Made by a program: the position numbers and the translations under genes. A model generated the notes under the pieces. The model ran no database searches. It was not told the DNA's origin and saw only the letters and a program-made list of their open reading frames with translations. 64,000 bases of DNA from an uncultured Chlorobiota bacterium (lineage in GTDB: Bacteria; Bacteroidota; Ignavibacteria; UBA10030; UBA6906). The stretch is from the NCBI GenBank assembly GCA_900696645.1, contig CAADGV010000040.1, forward strand, positions 101,848 through 165,847. The letters are read 5' to 3'. Of the stretch, positions 54,916 to 63,878 are shown in pieces. Position 1 is the stretch's first letter. Every line of letters begins with the position of its first letter.

Positions 54916-56160
54916 TCAAAAATCAAAGTTGAAGCCAAGGGTTGCGTACAAGTAGTACGGGTGTTCCCATTCCCTCGCCTCACGCCACAACACCGCTGAA
55001 TACTTCACTTCGGCGTTCACGTACCGCGGTACAATCTCAGCCCACGCACCGAAGCTCAGCAAGCGCGAGTACTGCATGTTGAGCCGGAACCAATCCGCCC
55101 CGTTGTTCTTGTATTCAAACGCAACGACGGGCGTGACGAAATTCTCGTGATCGTATTTATATATTTCGTTTGCGAGAAATCTGTTCAGCGTTACGCGATG
55201 CCATGTCATGCCTGCCCGCGCTGAGACACACTTCTCTTCGTCGAAACTGTAGTTGAAGGCGTAGTGGAGCTGCAACAGGGCGCTGATCGAGTAGAGTCTC
55301 TCGAGATTGTTTGTGAGATATTCCGGTCTTCGGCGGTCGAGACTGCCAACCGCGAACGAACCGCCGATTCCACCGTACGTGAAGCGGGAGGAACTGATCT
55401 TCACCTCATCCCACTCAAACTCGAATCTCCCCGCAACTCCCGTGCTTCCGTTCAGCAACCTCGGCTTCAAGGAGAGCGGCCGTTCAGCATGATTCGTCTC
55501 AATGAGACCGCCGTGCAGCGGCAAATAGGCGCCGAGTTCAATCGACTTGTATCCCGCCAACATTCTGATTTGTCCCGACGACCAGAATGCGTAGCCCAAT
55601 TCATCTGTGCCGATTCTTCCGGTAATTCTCCAATCATTGCCGAATCGCATCTCTCCGCCGAAGAGTGAGATGTTCATCGAAACCCAATTCGGATTCTCAA
55701 CCGGCAAACGGTTCTGCCGTGCGGCGTTCCGGTATCCGAACGGTGTCTCTTCAACAAGCACATACTCTTTTTTCAGAAGCCTCTTCTGCAATTCCGGGTC
55801 GAGTGACTTTGACGTATACAGCCTCCCGTATGAAGTATTGCCGATGCGGATATCTGCTATTCCTTTCATATTGGGATTAGCGATGACAATGACCTGGTCC
55901 TCTTCCGAGAATTCCTTTCCGCGATTGCGGAATGCCGAATAGATGCTAAGCCTCATGTTTCTGTCAACAACGGCCCACATCGGGAAATACAATGCATACG
56001 TCGTATCGCCGCTGTTGAGCGTTGCAAGAATGCGTTCGAGCGATTTCAGTTCTTCGTTTTCAAATTGCAGTTCCCCGCGCAGTTGCTCGATCTGTGCCGT
56101 TGTCCGACTCATTCCGCACAGCAGCAGCAACACGACGAAGAACAGGATGTTGTGTTTCAT
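54916..56160 (-). CDS. Outer-membrane barrel-like protein B of the GldLM-like operon
   Basis: Start ATG 56160 (AAAGGT seven bases upstream) gives 414 residues; a GTG at 56175, overlapping the previous stop as GTGA, is also possible. A signal peptide ends MSRTTAQ. Residues about 22-150 are soluble, with a short coiled start (IEQLRGELQFENEELKSLER). From about 150 the chain is rich in amphipathic strands (MRFGNDWRITGRIGTDELGY) and ends with YLYATLGFNFDF, a typical barrel C-terminus. It is paralogous to protein A upstream, which shares the FGNDW...LG.DELGY block. Fourth gene of the operon. Function unknown. Confidence 0.75.
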   Translation of the reverse strand: MKHNILFFVVLLLLCGMSRTTAQIEQLRGELQFENEELKSLERILATLNSGDTTYALYFPMWAVVDRNMRLSIYSAFRNRGKEFSEEDQVIVIANPNMKGIADIRIGNTSYGRLYTSKSLDPELQKRLLKKEYVLVEETPFGYRNAARQNRLPVENPNWVSMNISLFGGEMRFGNDWRITGRIGTDELGYAFWSSGQIRMLAGYKSIELGAYLPLHGGLIETNHAERPLSLKPRLLNGSTGVAGRFEFEWDEVKISSSRFTYGGIGGSFAVGSLDRRRPEYLTNNLERLYSISALLQLHYAFNYSFDEEKCVSARAGMTWHRVTLNRFLANEIYKYDHENFVTPVVAFEYKNNGADWFRLNMQYSRLLSFGAWAEIVPRYVNAEVKYSAVLWREAREWEHPYYLYATLGFNFDF

Positions 56161-56171
56161 TCTATTACCTT

Positions 56172-57605
56172 TCACAAAGTAACTGTGTACGGTATTGTCA
56201 CGATCACGAAATGCGACGGCTCCCAGTCCGCACTCGAGCGGAGAAGCGGCAGCGCGCCCTTCAGTTCCACACGCAGTGTATTATTGATGATCTCCAACCA
56301 GGCGGTGGCAAGCCCCCACTCTTTGTAGTATTGCAGACTTGCACCGAACCTGTTGGAGAATTGCTGATTCATGAATTCGACTTTTAAGTACGGGCTCCAG
56401 AAAAATCTCGTATGGTCTGTTGTCAGAATCCGTGCCTCTTCAGTCCCCATTGCCGGCATCAGTGCATCCTGTGAAATCGAATGCATACCGGCGCCGAATT
56501 TCACGCGCATGAGGTTCGCCTTATTATGGATGTTCAACGTGTACGAATACCACAACAATGCCGATGTCCGGATGGAGTAGATGTGGTTGGGATCGGCGAA
56601 TGTTCCGTCCGTATCGCGACGCCTGCCTCCGAATGTGAATGAACCGCCGACGAATGCGAAATCGAACTCACCTGCTACTCCGTATGTTCCGTCAAGACGT
56701 CGCGGCTTCAATGATGAGCCGAGGAACGATGACGTACCAGTCCCGCCTGCAAAAGGAAGTTGCATCCCAAGCTTGATACGCTTGTACAACGCCATGACCG
56801 CAAGGTTACCGCTCGTCCACATCGGATAGCCCAATTCGTCGTTGCCGAGTTTCACTTCTGCTCCCCAATCATTGCCGAAGCGGATGTTTGCATTGTCGAA
56901 CAGGCGTAGATTCAACACTGTCGGTTCTGTCTGAGGATCATAGCTCAGATTGTAGCGATTGAAGCTGCCGAGAATACTGTCGCTTTCTGTAACGAGCATC
57001 GGCGGAAGGATGTTTTCGATCCTGAAATTCCGGTCAACGAGTTCGCGATCCTGCCCGAACTGACCGCTGGCGACCAGTTTCTGTTTGAGACGAAGCGGCC
57101 TGTTCTCCGGATTCGTAAGCACCTCCCGCAACCGTTTCCCCTGAAGCTCGTTCTCGCCAAAATAGATGGCTACGAGATCGTTATGCGGATGGGGAGTTGC
57201 GATCACCTGAATATCCGATTTCTCAAGAATGATGTTTGAATCCTGCGTTACTCTGAACACGGCGTTGCGCAATACATCCTGGAATTCGAAATCGTTGATG
57301 CGCCACGACCGCAAACCCGAGAAGTTGAATGACGAGCGTTCGAGACCGTCGAGCAAGGCATACAACTGCTCGACACGCTCGCGTACAATCTGCAGCGAAT
57401 CCTGCAACCGCGTCGTAATCGCCCTTTCCGCCAGCAGTGTCGCGGGCGCAATCGTAATCCGTGATGTGTCACGCCCGATATCCATTCCCGACGTTGATGC
57501 ATACTGACCGTACGCTGTTGCGATGAGAATTGCGTACACGAGGGCAATAAACAGCACAACCTCCAGACCGTGAATCAGATCTTGTTTCCATTCGTGATGT
57601 CTCAT
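56172..57605 (-). CDS. Outer-membrane barrel-like protein A of the GldLM-like operon
   Basis: I place the start at ATG 57605, with GAGG five bases before the codon region; the frame open further upstream overlaps the GldM-like gene and lacks sense. The 477-residue product starts MRHHEWKQDLIHGLEVVLFI and has a hydrophobic leader ending ATAYGQ. A helical stretch with RITIAPATLLAERAITTRLQ, then an extended domain (DIQVIATPHPHNDLVAIYFG), then barrel-like strands including IRFGNDWGAEVKLGNDELGY follow. It is a paralogue of protein B and immediately downstream of the GldM-like gene. The long leader could instead remain as an inner-membrane anchor. Function unknown. Confidence 0.72.
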   Translation of the reverse strand: MRHHEWKQDLIHGLEVVLFIALVYAILIATAYGQYASTSGMDIGRDTSRITIAPATLLAERAITTRLQDSLQIVRERVEQLYALLDGLERSSFNFSGLRSWRINDFEFQDVLRNAVFRVTQDSNIILEKSDIQVIATPHPHNDLVAIYFGENELQGKRLREVLTNPENRPLRLKQKLVASGQFGQDRELVDRNFRIENILPPMLVTESDSILGSFNRYNLSYDPQTEPTVLNLRLFDNANIRFGNDWGAEVKLGNDELGYPMWTSGNLAVMALYKRIKLGMQLPFAGGTGTSSFLGSSLKPRRLDGTYGVAGEFDFAFVGGSFTFGGRRRDTDGTFADPNHIYSIRTSALLWYSYTLNIHNKANLMRVKFGAGMHSISQDALMPAMGTEEARILTTDHTRFFWSPYLKVEFMNQQFSNRFGASLQYYKEWGLATAWLEIINNTLRVELKGALPLLRSSADWEPSHFVIVTIPYTVTL

Positions 57606-57622
57606 GGTATCCTCAACAATCT

Positions 57623-58909
57623 CTAATAAAGAATGGGGAATGTTCTGTCCAATGGAGCCGACACGCCGCCAATGCCGTGAATCGATGTCCGAATGACCAG
57701 TGCCTGCGGACGGGTCGCTGTGACATTCTTGACGGTAAACGTGAACGCCTTGCCGTGGCGTGCGCTCAACACGGCAGTCAAGCCCGACGGCTGAACGAGT
57801 GTGCAATTCACGTTCACATCCTTTCCACCGACATCTTCGGCCGTGAAACTGATGACGTAATCGTCTCCGATCAACCGCGAGCTTGTCCATTTGATCTGCG
57901 GCGGCGGCGGAGCTTTTACGGGAATTTCCGTCCTGATTATCTCATGGCCATTAATCGATGTGGCTACAAAGGTCATGCTCGACCATGTTGGTTGCGGCAT
58001 GACGACAATGGGAAACTGTTTCGTCGCCAGTGACGAAACAGGAGTAGAGCCGTTGGCAAACACGCTCACTGTATAGTCGTTTACGTCAAGCTCACCGACC
58101 CGACTCTGAAACGTGTATGGAATGTTCCAGTATGCCGTCTTCTGTGGTAACGGATTCCACGTCGGCGGCTCAACGTTGACAGCGAACGCGAGCGAAGCGG
58201 CATCAAGCGCGGTAGAGAGATTTCTGCCGGCATTTCCGCTCAACGCAATTTGCAGCGTTCCCGGCATCGGCTTGTCCCAAATAAGCTGAATACTGTTGTC
58301 GCCAACGACTCCACGACGAAAACCGGCGGGCAAACCCGCAAGACTGACTTTGCGCGGATCGGTGTTCACGAACACTGTCTTGATGTAGGGAATTCCTGAA
58401 ACCCACTGCTCTGCTTTCTTGTCAACCCCCATCGAGAATTTTGTTCCCGGGATTTCGCTTTTCTCATTCGAAACGACAATCAACAGCGTTGCAGTATCGG
58501 AGCCGGTACGCACACGCTGCCCGCCTGCACCTTTAGGCAATTGTCGCATCACATTCGCCCACACGCTGAAACGATATTCACCTGGTTTGTCGAACACTCC
58601 GGCAAACTTTGCATTACCGGTTTCACTGTCAATAATAGGTGATATCAGAACCTCGCCGGTCTCCGACTGGGACGTGACAAAGTACTGAATGGTTGACCTT
58701 TCGAGAGAAGATTTGACGTTCGAAACCAGTACTTCAACTGTATCCGAACGGGAAACGACAAACTGCGACACCGACGGAGCGGAAAGCTTGAGCGGCTGCT
58801 CGTAGTCCCTGACAAGACTGTCGAGAGCATAATCCCGTTCCGTGATAATGGAGAGAAGATTGACAATTCCAATCAGATACAACACAAAATAAAATGAGGC
58901 TTTCGGCAT
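57623..58909 (-). CDS. GldM-like periplasmic motor-shaft protein, divergent and short
   Basis: The 428-residue protein has one N-terminal membrane helix (FYFVLYLIGIVNLLSII, about residues 6-22) and a periplasmic remainder of about three Ig-like beta domains, with SVSQFVVSRSDTVEVLVSNV, KFAGVFDKPGEYRFSVWANV and VFVNTDPRKVSLAGLPAG. This layout matches GldM/PorM of the type IX system, in which the shaft crosses the periplasm. It is about 85 residues shorter than Flavobacterium GldM, and the helical first domain seems reduced. It follows the GldL-like gene at a spacing of 13 bases. AGAGGT precedes the ATG. Similarity is by architecture, not by strong sequence identity. Confidence 0.65.
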   Translation of the reverse strand: MPKASFYFVLYLIGIVNLLSIITERDYALDSLVRDYEQPLKLSAPSVSQFVVSRSDTVEVLVSNVKSSLERSTIQYFVTSQSETGEVLISPIIDSETGNAKFAGVFDKPGEYRFSVWANVMRQLPKGAGGQRVRTGSDTATLLIVVSNEKSEIPGTKFSMGVDKKAEQWVSGIPYIKTVFVNTDPRKVSLAGLPAGFRRGVVGDNSIQLIWDKPMPGTLQIALSGNAGRNLSTALDAASLAFAVNVEPPTWNPLPQKTAYWNIPYTFQSRVGELDVNDYTVSVFANGSTPVSSLATKQFPIVVMPQPTWSSMTFVATSINGHEIIRTEIPVKAPPPPQIKWTSSRLIGDDYVISFTAEDVGGKDVNVNCTLVQPSGLTAVLSARHGKAFTFTVKNVTATRPQALVIRTSIHGIGGVSAPLDRTFPILY

Positions 58910-58922
58910 CGGGATACCTCTC

Positions 58923-59504
58923 TCACGAAAGCGTTGAACTGTTTTCTACTTGAGGTCTCCGACGAACGAGATGCGCGCTCTTCAGGAAATCAACATTCGC
59001 CTCAATGCGTTCAAGAATATTCTCATCCGCTGCGTGATGTTCGTCGAGTCGCCGGGCAAGCAGTTCGAGAATACTCCGCTGTGATTCGGCAATCGTGTTA
59101 TACTTGTTCCCGATTTGCTCAATAACACGACGTTCGGCCTCGACAAGCGTTTCAATTTTCTTGCCCAGAGCTTCTATCATTTCCCGCTCTGCTTTGAGAA
59201 GCCCCGCAATATCCGGAGACGCAGCAACAGCTTGCACGGCATGTTTCCCTTCAACTGCAACGTCACCCGTAAATCTCGGCCCCTTATAGAACACGTACGC
59301 AAGCGCCATCAGCATAATAAATTCTGCAACCAGTCCGAAGATGACGATGTTAACGGAAATCCTCCCCGTGCTCTCCTCAAGCAGCCAGCCGGGAACAAAC
59401 TGAAGCTGGCTCAAGTCGCCGAGTCCCCGAAGGCCGACGATCACAACAAGAAAACCCGCTCCCGCATACACCAGCGCCTGAATCACGTTGAAATATCTCT
59501 GCAT
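58923..59504 (-). CDS. GldL-like inner-membrane motor protein
   Basis: ATG 59504 is the start because AGGAG lies seven bases upstream; the frame is open 17 codons further without a ribosome-binding site. The 193-residue protein has two helices (about 7-29 and 49-73), the second containing GLVAE with Glu61. GldL has GLVTE with an essential membrane glutamate at the same place (Glu49 in Flavobacterium). A long helical cytoplasmic tail (ERRVIEQIGNKYNTIAESQR and following) forms a coiled coil, as in GldL. It is the first gene of a four-gene operon. Proton-driven rotation is inferred from the family. Confidence 0.72.
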   Translation of the reverse strand: MQRYFNVIQALVYAGAGFLVVIVGLRGLGDLSQLQFVPGWLLEESTGRISVNIVIFGLVAEFIMLMALAYVFYKGPRFTGDVAVEGKHAVQAVAASPDIAGLLKAEREMIEALGKKIETLVEAERRVIEQIGNKYNTIAESQRSILELLARRLDEHHAADENILERIEANVDFLKSAHLVRRRPQVENSSTLS

Positions 59505-59748
59505 TACTATCTCCTCGGATAAGTTGGGGGTAGATGTGTTTGCCATGCGTGGCACTATGTCAATTCACATGCCACGGAACGCTCAGAGAAACTGCGGAAA
59601 ACAAGGGGAAAATGAGAAGGGATTGTAAAGATTATAAAATGTGATGGCCAATATTAGTCATCTGAACAATTCGTCTGGACGGCGGTATTAGATGACCTGC
59701 TGAACAGGCACTCAAAAGAGAAACGGGTTGCTCAACGGTGAATCGGGC

Positions 59749-61491
59749 TCAGTACCTCCAACTCGTTAGATCGGCTCCTCGAGGGGCAGTCTTGAGAATC
59801 CGCTCGACACTCCGCGGAATGAACATTTGATGGTAGCGGAGACGGGAAAACGCGTTCGGACGAGTGTGGTCGCCGTTCCAGCAATGTTCAGCGCGGGGCT
59901 CATAATCCACTTCGCCTCCGTAAAATGGATTGTTGGTTGATTTGAGGAATTCCTCAATAAGATAGACGGCGTTGTTGAGAAAGTAGTTATCCGCTTCGCC
60001 GCAATAGATGTGAATCTTCCCCTCCAACTTTTTGCCTAAGCCCGTGTCCCAATCACGTCGGAGAATGTAGCAGAGGTCGTAATTCTCACGCCAGTGTTGC
60101 GCAACCGCGTGATCAATCTTTCCCGTCATCTTGTCCCAAATCGGCTTCGGGTAACCATTGGAGCCGACGGGTGAAAACACCGCCTGCCAGATATCCCACT
60201 GCTCGCCGGAACGGCTGTTCGTTCCCAACACAATTTCGAGATGGTTTGCCTCTTCCAATGTCGCAAGCGTTTCGCCGAGATAGTTGCGTGTTGCGGGACG
60301 GGGTGTCGTTTTCCACTGACTGTCATAGTAGTACGCATTCCCGTGCTCGTACACGTTCACTATACCATAGGCACGGAAATCAACCGGGTCGGGACACGCC
60401 GCGAAGCAGCCGTTGAATTCATCAGGATAGAAGATTTGAACAGCAAGTGCCTCCCATCCCCCGGTTGAGCCGCCGTACATGAAGCGCGACCAGCCCTCGC
60501 CGATGCAGCGGAACTTCTTCTCAACAAACGGAATCAACTCGTACATGATGGCATCGCCGTACGGGCCGAGATTGGCGGAGTTCACAGCGTAGGAATCATC
60601 GTAGTAGGGATTGGGATGTTGAATTTCGATTGCAACGACGCGAGGAAAGCCGGGCGCCGTCCATTCTTTGTAGAATTCATACGCCGCCATCGCTTCAATC
60701 TTATTGTAGTCGGGCAGATTGAACCGCTTGCTGTATTCACCCTTCATGGAAGCTGTATCGGGAAGCGTTTCACTGAATCCGCCGAACGTATATGGAAAGT
60801 GTCCGTGATACACCATCAGCGGGTAGCGCGCGTCGGGATGTTCGCCGAATCCTTCGGGCAAAAGTACGTTAGCGCCGAGGTACATCGGCCGCCCCCAGAA
60901 ATGCGAGAGCTTTTCGCTTTTGATTTTCACATGCTTGATGTATTTCGTATCCTTCGGGGGTTCGATCGGGGGGATTTCCTTGTCGAGAACAATCGGTATC
61001 GTCTCTCTCTTCTTCGGATCAATCCACATTTTCTTCGGTGCACTGAGAAGGTTCCCCGGCGCAAGATTCCAATGCTGCCCCTCTCCCCTATCCATCGGCA
61101 GCTTCACCGTATGCCCGTCCGCGCGACGGAATGTTTCGTATCTGTGCAGAAGTCCCTGCACCCAATACCATCCGGCGGGAATTTCGGAGATACTCTTTTT
61201 CGGAAAGCCGAACGTGTTCGCATCAATCATAACCTGACTGCCGGGCTTCAACCCGTCAACATCAACACCGAAGACGAGTTGCGTCTCTGCCCCTTCTCCG
61301 ATTTGAAATCGAGGCTCCTTCGTGCTGTCGGAGGAAATGAGAAGCAACATCCGACCGTCGAGAGCCTCTCTGCTGCGTTCCTGCGGGAATGAAAGCGAGA
61401 ACCGAAGCGGCGTATTCTGTGATAAGAGGGTATTGGGTAGAAATACAAACAACAGAGAGAAGGCAAGGTTGCACGGCTTGGGGAGTTTCAC
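59749..61491 (-). CDS. Secreted alpha/beta-hydrolase, putative esterase
   Basis: The 580-residue protein has a signal peptide ending NTLLSQ. The N-terminal 180 residues are beta-rich (Ig/CBM-like). From about 190 an esterase-type alpha/beta hydrolase follows: YPLMVYHGHFPYTFGGFSET, the nucleophile Ser342 in RFMYGGSTGGWEALA, and an His near the C-terminus in EPRAEHCWNGDHTR. It resembles the esterase-D/enterochelin-esterase-like group acting on sugar esters or peptides. No T9SS sorting tail is present, so it is probably periplasmic. It lies between the metalloprotease and the GldL-like operon. Confidence 0.8.
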   Translation of the reverse strand: MKLPKPCNLAFSLLFVFLPNTLLSQNTPLRFSLSFPQERSREALDGRMLLLISSDSTKEPRFQIGEGAETQLVFGVDVDGLKPGSQVMIDANTFGFPKKSISEIPAGWYWVQGLLHRYETFRRADGHTVKLPMDRGEGQHWNLAPGNLLSAPKKMWIDPKKRETIPIVLDKEIPPIEPPKDTKYIKHVKIKSEKLSHFWGRPMYLGANVLLPEGFGEHPDARYPLMVYHGHFPYTFGGFSETLPDTASMKGEYSKRFNLPDYNKIEAMAAYEFYKEWTAPGFPRVVAIEIQHPNPYYDDSYAVNSANLGPYGDAIMYELIPFVEKKFRCIGEGWSRFMYGGSTGGWEALAVQIFYPDEFNGCFAACPDPVDFRAYGIVNVYEHGNAYYYDSQWKTTPRPATRNYLGETLATLEEANHLEIVLGTNSRSGEQWDIWQAVFSPVGSNGYPKPIWDKMTGKIDHAVAQHWRENYDLCYILRRDWDTGLGKKLEGKIHIYCGEADNYFLNNAVYLIEEFLKSTNNPFYGGEVDYEPRAEHCWNGDHTRPNAFSRLRYHQMFIPRSVERILKTAPRGADLTSWRY

Positions 61492-61543
61492 GATTCATCT
61501 CCGAAAAGGAATAGAAGTAGGATACTAATCCAAGAAATGGAAA

Positions 61544-61614
61544 TTGCCACAAAGACACAAAAAACAAAGGATGCACAAAGGAAAAATTATCTTTGTGAAT
61601 CCTTTTCTTGTTAG
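61544..61614. repeat. CACAAAG-type inverted repeat, copy E
   Basis: GCCACAAAGACACAAAAA and then AAAGGATGCACAAAG (left) face CTTTGTGAATCCTTT (right); the stem matches 14 of 15 bases around AAAAATTAT. It fills the gap between esterase and metalloprotease genes. Confidence 0.65.
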
Positions 61615-61631
61615 ATCAAGCCTGCTCAAAG

Positions 61632-63470
61632 TTACTTCAGCAACATCATCCGCTTCGTCTCAGAAAATGTCCCCGCCTGAAGCCGGTAGAAATACATGCC
61701 GCTCGACAGCCGCTCGGCATTGAATGTCGATTCATAACTTCCTGCCGTCAATTGCCCGTCAACCAGCGTTGTCACTTCTCTTCCCAACATGTCAAACACT
61801 TTCAGTGTTGCATGTTCTGGTGCCAGAAGATCGAATCGAATTCTCGTAGAAGGGTTAAACGGATTGGGATAATTCTGTTCGAGTCCCATCGCAACGGGAA
61901 TTTCACCCGGGCGGCGTTCCGGTACAGAAGACGAACCCACCGACGTGACGGTGAAGTGATCAATCCACACATTATCCGAATGCGTGCCGCTCGGTCCGCC
62001 ATTGACGATGTAGTAGTTCACCGCAAAGAAGATGTTCGAGCCGGCAAATTGCGAGAGGGGGAACTTGTATTCGTGCCATGATCGGATCGGGCCATCCACC
62101 TTGAAGTAGCCGATAAGATTGGTGAAGCTTGTACGATTGCTGTCGGTTGTCGAAATCCATACACGCAGCGAGTCTTTAAACTGGCCATCGATTGCTCCGG
62201 CCCAGAAGCTGAGTGTATCACCGACAGCAATATTGTTGATTCTCGGCCCGATCAGCCATTCGTCAATGCGTCCGCTCGCATTGGCACCGTTGTAACTGCC
62301 GAACCAGAAACTTGTGCCGATTTGCGGACGAATTGTGTCGCCGCTCTGAAACACTATTTGTTGGCGAAACGCGAGGGGCGTGCCGCCACCGTCGTTGTCA
62401 ACCACACGCCATCCGGCCGGAACCGTCGTTGACAGGAACCGTTCCTCGAACTTGACTGTGCTTCCGCCGCCACCACCTGTTGTCCATCCCATATCGCGGA
62501 ACATGCCGAGCGTGATCGGGCCCGGAGTGTGAATGGCTTCCGCCGTTCCGATTTCGGGAGTCATGAGAGAATGCTGGTTGCCTGCAGGATACGTTGCCTC
62601 ATCCAAATGGGAATAGCTTGAGCCTTGAATCCAGGAACCAGGGGCGTACAGTCGGGGACGAATGCCTCCGTTCGCTGCAACGGCTTGCGGTCCGTTGAAG
62701 AAGATGTTGTTGCTCTGCAACTGTGTTGCCAGTGCAACAGACGGATTCGGGAAGAGAGTGGTATTGAGCAGCGCCTGCGCTGAATTGTTTTCCGCGTAGC
62801 GATCATAAATGTAGGGGAACGCCGTCCCTCCTCCCCAACTTCCCTGCCCTGATGAAACCGTCATCGAACCGAAGAACGAAAGTCCGTGCCCCAACTCGTG
62901 CAGCACGATCGTCACAAAATCAAACTGACCGGAAGGGGTATTGCCATCCGTTCCGAAATACCAGTTGGGGATTGCGCTGCTGAAGTTTGCGTTGATGTCG
63001 GCGGATGTTGTCGGGTTGAGGTCGGCTCCTGCCAGTTTCTCGGCAACGGCAACCGCATACCATGTTCCCGCTTGCGGCGCGTTCGGAAAATCACGATACA
63101 ACGCGGAGGCACCCGCCGATCCGAGAACGTTCGGAGGTAACGCAGTCCAGTTCGCCGTCACTCTGATCGGGACAGCCGAGGTAAGCAGCGACGCCCAGAT
63201 ATTCACGGCATATTGAAATGCCGCTTGCGCCTGCGGCGTGAAGCCGTTGTAGGTTACAATGAATGTGGCTGTTGCCGGGCGTCCGGTTGATGCCGGAGGT
63301 GGAATGAATGTGTTCATGTCGCGCAGCACTCCCCGCACAACGGTCTGATGTTCCGGCGCAACGGATGCCATCTCCGTAGCCACAATCGGCGAACGGACGG
63401 GCTGCAGGTCCTGAGCAAACGAGATTGCCGTGACAACAGCGGCCAGCAAAACAACGCGCAGTAGCTTCAT
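61632..63470 (-). CDS. Secreted zinc metalloprotease with T9SS type A sorting domain
   Basis: The 612-residue protein has a signal peptide ending AISFAQ, a catalytic part with HELGHGLSFFG (His191, Glu192, His195) and a further conserved SHLDEATYPAGNQHSLMTP that probably supplies the third ligand (His288). Residues about 340-510 form a jelly-roll of the cleaved-adhesin type (FEERFLSTTVPAGWRVVDND). The last 85 residues are a sorting domain: LEQNYPNPFNPSTRIRF, then LKVFDMLGREVTTLVDGQL and SGMYFYRLQAG. This tail directs export by the type IX system and cell-surface attachment. AGGGGAG precedes the ATG. Confidence 0.92.
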   Translation of the reverse strand: MKLLRVVLLAAVVTAISFAQDLQPVRSPIVATEMASVAPEHQTVVRGVLRDMNTFIPPPASTGRPATATFIVTYNGFTPQAQAAFQYAVNIWASLLTSAVPIRVTANWTALPPNVLGSAGASALYRDFPNAPQAGTWYAVAVAEKLAGADLNPTTSADINANFSSAIPNWYFGTDGNTPSGQFDFVTIVLHELGHGLSFFGSMTVSSGQGSWGGGTAFPYIYDRYAENNSAQALLNTTLFPNPSVALATQLQSNNIFFNGPQAVAANGGIRPRLYAPGSWIQGSSYSHLDEATYPAGNQHSLMTPEIGTAEAIHTPGPITLGMFRDMGWTTGGGGGSTVKFEERFLSTTVPAGWRVVDNDGGGTPLAFRQQIVFQSGDTIRPQIGTSFWFGSYNGANASGRIDEWLIGPRINNIAVGDTLSFWAGAIDGQFKDSLRVWISTTDSNRTSFTNLIGYFKVDGPIRSWHEYKFPLSQFAGSNIFFAVNYYIVNGGPSGTHSDNVWIDHFTVTSVGSSSVPERRPGEIPVAMGLEQNYPNPFNPSTRIRFDLLAPEHATLKVFDMLGREVTTLVDGQLTAGSYESTFNAERLSSGMYFYRLQAGTFSETKRMMLLK

Positions 63471-63512
63471 GATTCTCCCCTTTTTGTTATTGGTTGAGGT
63501 TTAGGATGTGCC

Positions 63513-63541
63513 AAGGTAAAGAATCTGAATGAAGAACACAA
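63513..63541 (-). promoter_or_regulatory. Candidate promoter for the metalloprotease gene
   Basis: On the minus strand TTGTGT (63541-63536), a 17-base spacer and TACCTT (63518-63513) lie 42 bases before the start codon. Confidence 0.4.
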
Positions 63542-63704
63542 GTCAACGCCGTTTTTTGGCAGACGATTGTGAGGGCGTACACAGTCCCTATATGGCCACC
63601 ACCGGTCGTCACGGTTTCCCTGTATAGCATGGCACCATGACGACACCCAGGATTATACAACAGCTGTTATGTGGCGTTGCCTTAGATTCGTGGACTCTCT
63701 GGTC

Positions 63705-63878
63705 TCAAACAGTCAAGCCAAAACTGACGTACAGTGGGGCGACGAAAGCGTACGTGAACCCCAAACCTACACGAAACACAGAGCCCCCTGAATTTGGATG
63801 GTAACGATACCCCACCACTATTGCTGGATAAGCTTTCCATTGCGGAGTTTCACTCCCACGAAACCAGTTATTACTAGC
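63705..63878 (-). pseudogene. C-terminal remnant of an outer-membrane barrel gene cut by an insertion sequence
   Basis: Reading the minus strand from 63878 gives ASNNWFRGSETPQWKAYPAI, VVGYRYHPNSGGSVFRVGLG and FTYAFVAPLYVSFGLTV then TGA (63705-63707). The frame is open without a start codon up to the end of the insertion sequence. Alternating polar/hydrophobic strands and the final aromatic strand are typical of barrel ends. The N-terminal part is presumably beyond the insertion, outside the window. Function unknown. Confidence 0.65.

Noticed and set aside
57606..57890. Extended start of protein A upstream of ATG 57605
   Set aside because: It would overlap the GldM-like gene by about 270 bases with an Arg/His-rich sequence typical of a shadow frame, while ATG 57605 has a GAGG site and a hydrophobic leader.
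42536..61614. The CACGAAG repeats as a CRISPR array
   Set aside because: The units are 8-9 bases, degenerate, arranged in inverse, and scattered between genes without regular spacers.
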